This document shows, piece after piece, positions 14,977 through 18,039 of a stretch of 18,039 nucleotides of DNA (positions are counted from its first letter, which is position 1; each line of letters begins with the position of its first letter). A program made the translations under genes and the position numbers. The DNA comes from Dehalococcoidales bacterium (GTDB lineage: Bacteria > Chloroflexota > Dehalococcoidia > Dehalococcoidales > RBG-16-60-22): positions 1 to 18,039 of the forward strand of contig DAOWCR010000003.1 of the NCBI GenBank assembly GCA_030639445.1, in the 5' to 3' direction. The notes beneath the pieces are model-generated. The model saw only the letters and a list, made by a program, of their open reading frames with translations, ran no database searches and was not told the origin of the DNA.

Positions 14977-15054
14977 TGGGGTGAGTGGAGGGATTTGAAC
15001 CCTCGATCTCCAGGGCCACAACCTGGCGCCTTAGACCGCTGGGCTACACTCACC
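14977..15054 (-). tRNA. tRNA-His (anticodon GTG)
   Basis: Minus-strand cloverleaf: acceptor GTGAGTG/CACTCAC, anticodon stem CCAGG/CCTGG around loop TTGTGGC (anticodon GTG), variable loop AGATC, T arm GAGGG-TTCAAAT-CCCTC. The histidine identity pair is present: G-1 (complement of 15054) opposite discriminator C73. CCA is encoded in the genome (14977-14979). The 3' end is 12 bases from the convergent SDR stop. Confidence 0.96.
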
Positions 15055-15069
15055 ACGAATCACAGGGGT

Positions 15070-15099
15070 ATTATAGCGGAAAAGCCATATCTCTTTCAA
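15070..15099 (-). promoter_or_regulatory. Promoter of tRNA-His
   Basis: Minus-strand TTGAAA (15094-15099), 18-base spacer, perfect TATAAT (15070-15075). Predicted start near 15063, only about nine bases before the tRNA. It separates tRNA-His transcription from the upstream Smr gene. Confidence 0.65.
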
Positions 15100-15126
15100 T
15101 CTCTGGCGGACGGTCAGGGTGAACGG

Positions 15127-15411
15127 TCATTTCTCGGCCAGCTCCACGACGGTCACCCCGCCTCCCCCCTCCCCGTAGCCGCCGGGCCGGTATGACTTGA
15201 CCAGGGAGTGCTCGGCCAGCCGCTGCCGGACGGCATGACGCAGCGTCCCGGTGCCCTTGCCGTGAATCACCCTGACCTGGTATAAACCGGCCATAAAAGC
15301 GTCATCCAGGTACTGGTCAAGTTTTAACAGCGCTTCATCCACGGTGAGGTGACGCAGGTGCACCTCATCCCCGGCCGGCGCGGTGTGGCCGTGATATTTA
15401 CCTCTACGCAT
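15127..15411 (-). CDS. Stand-alone Smr-domain protein (MutS2 C-terminal-like)
   Basis: A 94-residue protein consisting almost entirely of an Smr domain, the small nuclease or nucleic-acid-binding module found at the end of MutS2. Helix 1 is TVDEALLKLDQYLDDA (23-38). The signature loop HGKGTGTLR is at about 50-58. A glycine-rich turn and the final strand GVTVVEL complete the domain. The usual LDLHG/LDLRG at the first strand reads VHLRH here, so the Asp and Gly are replaced. There is no MutS2 ATPase core. No Shine-Dalgarno precedes ATG 15411, and the promoter lies 19 bases upstream, so the leader is short. The role is unknown; nucleic-acid binding is a family-based inference. Confidence 0.85.
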   Translation of the reverse strand: MRRGKYHGHTAPAGDEVHLRHLTVDEALLKLDQYLDDAFMAGLYQVRVIHGKGTGTLRHAVRQRLAEHSLVKSYRPGGYGEGGGGVTVVELAEK

Positions 15412-15430
15412 GACAAGTTAACCCGTGCTG

Positions 15431-15460
15431 ATTTTAGCACCCTGAACAGAGATAAAACAA
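15431..15460 (-). promoter_or_regulatory. Extended -10 promoter of the Smr gene
   Basis: Minus-strand TGC joined to TAAAAT (15431-15436, five of six), with a weak TTGTTT (15455-15460) at 18 bases. Predicted start near 15424, about 13 bases before ATG 15411, and no ribosome site in between. Confidence 0.5.
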
Positions 15461-15515
15461 ACGGCGGAAAAGGGTCTATGCCGGGATTTAGAACGCCGTC
15501 CTCTTTGCCCGAGTG

Positions 15516-15544
15516 TTGACATCAAGTCAGGCCCTATCTATAAT
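15516..15544 (+). promoter_or_regulatory. Perfect consensus sigma-70 promoter of the VOC gene
   Basis: TTGACA (15516-15521), exactly 17 bases, TATAAT (15539-15544): all twelve consensus bases match at the optimal spacing. Predicted start near 15551, followed by AAAGGAGG (15557-15564) and ATG 15573. This should be a strong, housekeeping-type promoter. Confidence 0.8.
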
Positions 15545-15572
15545 GCAAGGCAACGGAAAGGAGGGATAAACG

Positions 15573-15956
15573 ATGGCATCATACAAGCATGACCATACTC
15601 ACCTGACCAGCCCCGAACCCGAGAAAGTCATCCAGTTTTATACCCGGGTTATGGGCGCCAGGTACCTCAAGGAGCAAGAATCCGGGGGTAGAAAGCTGGT
15701 GGACCTGGACCTCGGGGGTATCCCGATACGCATCTCTAATGGCACCGGGGCCGATGACGCCTGGAAGGGACCCCGCTTCGGGCTACACCACCTCGGGCTT
15801 GAGGTAGACGATATGGATGGAGCCGTCGCCGACCTGAAAGCCAGCGGCGCGGAGTTCGTCGTCGAACCTTTCCAGCCCCAACCGGGTATCCGGGCCGCCT
15901 TCGTCACCGGTCCGAACAATGTGCTCTTTGAAATCGTTGAGAAAAGAGAAAGCTGA
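15573..15956 (+). CDS. VOC-family (glyoxalase/extradiol dioxygenase fold) protein
   Basis: A 127-residue protein with two beta-alpha-beta-beta-beta modules of the vicinal oxygen chelate superfamily. The first runs from DHTHLTSPEPEKVIQFY (7-23) to about residue 55. The second starts with LHHLGLEVDDMDGAVADL (71-88) and ends at NVLFEIVE. Likely metal ligands are His8 or His10, His72 or His73, and Glu120 or Glu123. Activities in this superfamily include lyases, isomerases and dioxygenases, so no reaction is assigned. It has the strongest promoter in the window and a strong ribosome site, so the protein is probably abundant. It stands alone, divergent from the Smr gene and convergent with the PdxA-like gene. 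Confidence 0.85.
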   Translation: MASYKHDHTHLTSPEPEKVIQFYTRVMGARYLKEQESGGRKLVDLDLGGIPIRISNGTGADDAWKGPRFGLHHLGLEVDDMDGAVADLKASGAEFVVEPFQPQPGIRAAFVTGPNNVLFEIVEKRES

Positions 15957-15982
15957 ACGAGGCGCCGTCCTTCACGCCGCGG

Positions 15983-16981
15983 TTACTTACGCCTGGCCAG
16001 AAGTGCCGCCGTCTCTATGGCCGCCCGCAGGTTATCGGGGTCAGCGGTGCCCTTCCCCGCTTTGCCGTAGGCCGGGCCGTGGCTGGGGGTAGTCATAACG
16101 ATAGGACAGCGCGCGAAGAGAATGACAATCTCACCGAAGCTGGCCGCCTTCAGGGCGATATTCGCCTGGTCATGGTAGAGGCTGACCACACCGTTAAACT
16201 GGCCTTTAAAAGCACGCACGTAAACGGTATCGGCGGGGATAGGCCCCAGAACGTCAATACCTTTTGTCCTGGCTTCCTGAATGGCGGGCGCAATTTCGTC
16301 TATCTCCTCCCGCCCCACCAGGCCACCCTCTCCGGCATGGGGATTCAGGGCGGCCACCGCGATGCGCGGCGACTTCAGTCCGTAGAAGAGCAGGGTCTCC
16401 TGCAGAACTGCAATGGCGGTCAGGACGCTCTGCCGGGTAATCATATCAGGCACTTTTCTCAGGGGCACATGCTCGGCAATAGTCACCCGGAAGATGTCAC
16501 CGCTTTTGGCTACCGACTTCATATCCGGAGCCCGCAGCAGCGGCTTTAAAATTTCTCCTTCGTCATTGTATTTCTTCGCCCCGAGATGCAGGGTCTCCTT
16601 GACCAGAGGCCCGAAGACAACCCCGTCCACCCGGCCCTCCAGGGCCAGAGTAGCCGCTTTCATCAGGGATTCCGTCGCCATCTGCCCGGCATCGGGATGA
16701 GGCCGTCCCAGGGCCAGCAGTTCCCTGCCGCCCCGGGCCAGGTCAAGCACCAAGACCGGGGCTTTACTGCCCACCGCCTCTCCGATATCAGAGAAAACCG
16801 GTAAATCAAAGCGGGCGCCTAAAGCGTCAAAACTGGCGCGCAGGACCTGGGCGTCATCCACCACCAGCAGGCGGCAGTCTCCCGGCGGTCCTTTAGCCAC
16901 CACCTTGGCCAGTATCTCCGGGCCTATGCCGGTAATGTCACCCAGGGTAACCGCTAACAGAGGTATATCTTTCCCGGACAT
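15983..16981 (-). CDS. PdxA-family dehydrogenase, divergent
   Basis: A 332-residue enzyme of the PdxA family (4-hydroxythreonine-4-phosphate dehydrogenase and relatives acting on 4-phosphorylated sugar acids), NAD-dependent and metal-requiring. It opens LAVTLGDITGIGPEI (9-23), where the family has GDPAGIGPE. The three metal histidines are recognisable: His171 in AEHVPL, His215 in NPHAGEGG and His270 in LYHDQ. GPIPADT at 247-253 is also conserved. The GHTE substrate motif expected after LH131 is replaced by NDEGE (139-143), and the C-terminal TSPDHGTAFDIAGKG appears as TTPSHGPAYGKAGKG. It therefore may not make the vitamin B6 precursor. ATG 16981 has AGGAG seven bases upstream. It is the last gene of the minus-strand run with the AsnC remnant and the formyltransferase. 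Confidence 0.85.
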   Translation of the reverse strand: MSGKDIPLLAVTLGDITGIGPEILAKVVAKGPPGDCRLLVVDDAQVLRASFDALGARFDLPVFSDIGEAVGSKAPVLVLDLARGGRELLALGRPHPDAGQMATESLMKAATLALEGRVDGVVFGPLVKETLHLGAKKYNDEGEILKPLLRAPDMKSVAKSGDIFRVTIAEHVPLRKVPDMITRQSVLTAIAVLQETLLFYGLKSPRIAVAALNPHAGEGGLVGREEIDEIAPAIQEARTKGIDVLGPIPADTVYVRAFKGQFNGVVSLYHDQANIALKAASFGEIVILFARCPIVMTTPSHGPAYGKAGKGTADPDNLRAAIETAALLARRK

Positions 16982-17056
16982 TTAGCTGCTCCTGATTAAG
17001 GGGAAAATCTACCGATGTATTTGCTGCCGGATGTCTCTCGCCGTGTCCGGAGTCGC

Positions 17057-17288
17057 TTACAGTTCGCCCTGCACCAGTGTCGCCGTATCCTGGACGCCCT
17101 GTATTCCCCGCACCTCGCCAACAACCACCCGGGCCAGCTCAAAAAGGCTTTTATTCGGCCACGGCAATGGCGTCCCACTGTCCGAACACGAGATTGATGT
17201 CAGCGACTCCGGGAATAGCACGAATCTGGGACATTGCCTCCGCTTCCAACCCTGGAACCAGCTTGATAAGAAGATAACCCTTAATCAT
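17057..17288 (-). pseudogene. Lrp/AsnC-type ligand-binding (RAM) domain gene broken by a frameshift
   Basis: Translating from ATG 17288 gives MIKGYLLIKLVPG..., then a PGVAD-INLVFGQWDAIAVAE strand, and a TAA after 45 residues (17151-17153). Skipping the T at 17153 restores KSLFELARVVVGEV...GVQDTATL for another 31 residues to a TAA at 17057-17059. Together they make the roughly 76-residue Lrp/AsnC effector-binding fold, without the helix-turn-helix of full regulators. Stand-alone versions are common as small amino-acid sensors. The break may be real or a sequence error; no slippery site is evident. No ribosome site precedes the ATG, and a TATAAT sits only eight bases upstream. It lies between the formyltransferase and the PdxA-like gene. 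Confidence 0.75.
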
Positions 17289-17296
17289 TTGGCACC

Positions 17297-17326
17297 ATTA
17301 TACTCTTTGCTCCAAGTGCCCCGCAA
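17297..17326 (-). promoter_or_regulatory. Promoter placing the AsnC-domain start at or near the first base of the mRNA
   Basis: Minus-strand TATAAT (17297-17302, perfect) with TTGCGG (17321-17326) at 18 bases. Eight bases separate the -10 from ATG 17288, which is the layout of leaderless genes. Confidence 0.55.
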
Positions 17327-17352
17327 CTGCCGGGACCGGCAGCGTGGCGCCA

Positions 17353-18039
17353 CTACGGCCGGCCGCCAAGTCGGTCGCCTGTTTTCAGGCCTACCTGCCC
17401 GGCAAAGTCAGCCGCCCCTATCTTGGGAGCGCCGGCTAACTGCACCCGTTTCACCATAATTGCCCCGCCGGCGGCGGCCACCACAAATCCCTGGCCGGTG
17501 ATGTCAACGATTTCGCCGGGTAAGCCTTTCGCCGCACCGGCAAGCAGTGCCGAATCAAAGACTTTGAACCGCTTCTCGCCGAGACCGGTTATCGCCCCCG
17601 GCTGAGGATTGGTGCCCCGGATAAGATTATAGATTTTATCGGCGGGCTGCCGCCAGTCAATGACGCTGTCCTGCTCGGTGCACAGTCCTTCGTAGGTCGC
17701 CCGTGATTCATCCTGGGGGATTCTGGGCGCTTGGCCCTGCCTGATTAGCTCCAGGCTCTCCACTATGGCCGCTATCCCCATCGGGAAAAGCTTATCAAAA
17801 TAGAGCGACCCCACCGTGTCCTCCGGCGCAATCTCCACCTCTTTCTGCAAGAGAATGGAGCCGGTGTCTATTCCCCTGTCGGGCCACAGAATGGTAATCC
17901 CGGTCCTGGTCTCGCCGTTGATGACCGCCCAGTTAATGGCACTCCCCCCGCGGTGCCTGGGGAGCAGGGAGGGGTGGTATTGAATGGTCCTCAGTCCGGG
18001 GTAATTCAAGATGGACTCGGGGAGAATATCGGTGACGAA
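17353..18039 (-). CDS. Folate-type formyltransferase, Fmt / 10-formyl-THF hydrolase-like (5' end outside window)
   Basis: The reading frame is open to the window edge at 18039, giving about 228 residues of a protein that is normally about 310. The N-terminal formyltransferase domain shows YHPSLLPRHRGGSAINW, then GITILWPDRGIDTGSILLQ with the catalytic-type His and Asp. LFPMGIAAIVESLELI, ATYEGL and LIRGTNPQPGA lead into an Fmt C-terminal-like beta domain. In Fmt the His is preceded by Asn-x; here it is Gln-Tyr. Wording such as PRHRGGSAINW, LFPxGI and ATYEGL recalls the hydrolase domain of 10-formyltetrahydrofolate dehydrogenase more than methionyl-tRNA formyltransferase. There is no aldehyde dehydrogenase part after it. 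Either methionyl-tRNA formylation or 10-formyl-THF turnover is possible. Confidence 0.87.
   Translation of the reverse strand, partial: FVTDILPESILNYPGLRTIQYHPSLLPRHRGGSAINWAVINGETRTGITILWPDRGIDTGSILLQKEVEIAPEDTVGSLYFDKLFPMGIAAIVESLELIRQGQAPRIPQDESRATYEGLCTEQDSVIDWRQPADKIYNLIRGTNPQPGAITGLGEKRFKVFDSALLAGAAKGLPGEIVDITGQGFVVAAAGGAIMVKRVQLAGAPKIGAADFAGQVGLKTGDRLGGRP

Noticed and set aside
15103..15130. ACGGTCA direct repeats upstream of tRNA-His
   Set aside because: Only two seven-base copies, one of them inside the end of the Smr gene; likely chance.
16079..16549. 156-residue open frame antisense to the PdxA-like gene
   Set aside because: A by-product of codon use on the opposite strand; the PdxA family motifs fix the coding strand.
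17144..17160. Programmed +1 frameshift in the AsnC-domain gene
   Set aside because: The GAA codon before the stop cannot re-pair well in the shifted frame, and no stimulating Shine-Dalgarno-like element stands just upstream; an indel or sequence error is simpler.
17031..17459. 142-residue plus-strand frame over the AsnC remnant
   Set aside because: The minus-strand AsnC fold explains this region, even with its frameshift; the plus-strand translation is low-complexity and matches nothing.

Overview
This is a GC-rich bacterial chromosome segment with closely packed genes on both strands, short operons and two tRNA genes. I see no insertion sequences, phage genes or CRISPR repeats. The gene content is an anaerobe-like mix: a ferredoxin-linked 2-oxoacid oxidoreductase (IorAB), GTP-type PEP carboxykinase, an MtaB radical-SAM tRNA modifier, a QueG-like Fe-S protein, a DUF2284 metal-binding protein and a folate-type formyltransferase. 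Together with a very small stand-alone Smr protein, this suggests an uncultured Chloroflexota (Dehalococcoidia-like) organism. That placement is inferred from protein resemblance only and is not proven.

Layout. (1) Bases 1-4583, plus strand: the 3' part of an acyl-CoA dehydrogenase, then iorA and iorB (4-base ATGA overlap), then an MFS transporter. This looks like one catabolic operon that makes or consumes acyl-CoAs and reduces ferredoxin. (2) Bases 8236-4610, minus strand: DUF2284 protein, fabF and recJ, with recJ starting 2 bases after the fabF stop. (3) From a shared divergent region (8237-8347), mtaB runs on the plus strand and its stop codon abuts the stop of the next minus-strand operon. 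(4) Bases 11414-9620, minus strand: a GNAT acetyltransferase, a DUF5808-like small protein (ATGA overlap) and a two-cluster Fe-S protein. (5) Bases 11524-13428, plus strand: PEP carboxykinase behind an extended -10 promoter and a roughly 100-base leader holding three inverted repeats. (6) Bases 13429-15126: tRNA-Arg(TCG), a 60-residue zinc ribbon, an SDR dehydrogenase and tRNA-His(GTG). (7) Bases 15127-15956: a stand-alone Smr protein on the minus strand, divergent from a VOC-family protein that has a perfect consensus sigma-70 promoter. (8) Bases 18039-15983, minus strand: a formyltransferase (5' end outside the window), a small Lrp/AsnC-type ligand-binding domain gene broken by a frameshift, and a divergent PdxA-family dehydrogenase.

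The most notable points are these. Several promoters sit so close to their start codons that the transcripts should be leaderless or nearly so (mtaB, GNAT, AsnC domain; SDR and Smr have very short leaders). The PEPCK leader carries tandem inverted repeats. The PdxA-like enzyme keeps its metal histidines but lacks the usual GHTE substrate motif. The formyltransferase resembles the hydrolase domain of 10-formyl-THF dehydrogenase more than ordinary Fmt. The AsnC domain gene needs a one-base shift to be whole. I found no clear new defence or mobile system.
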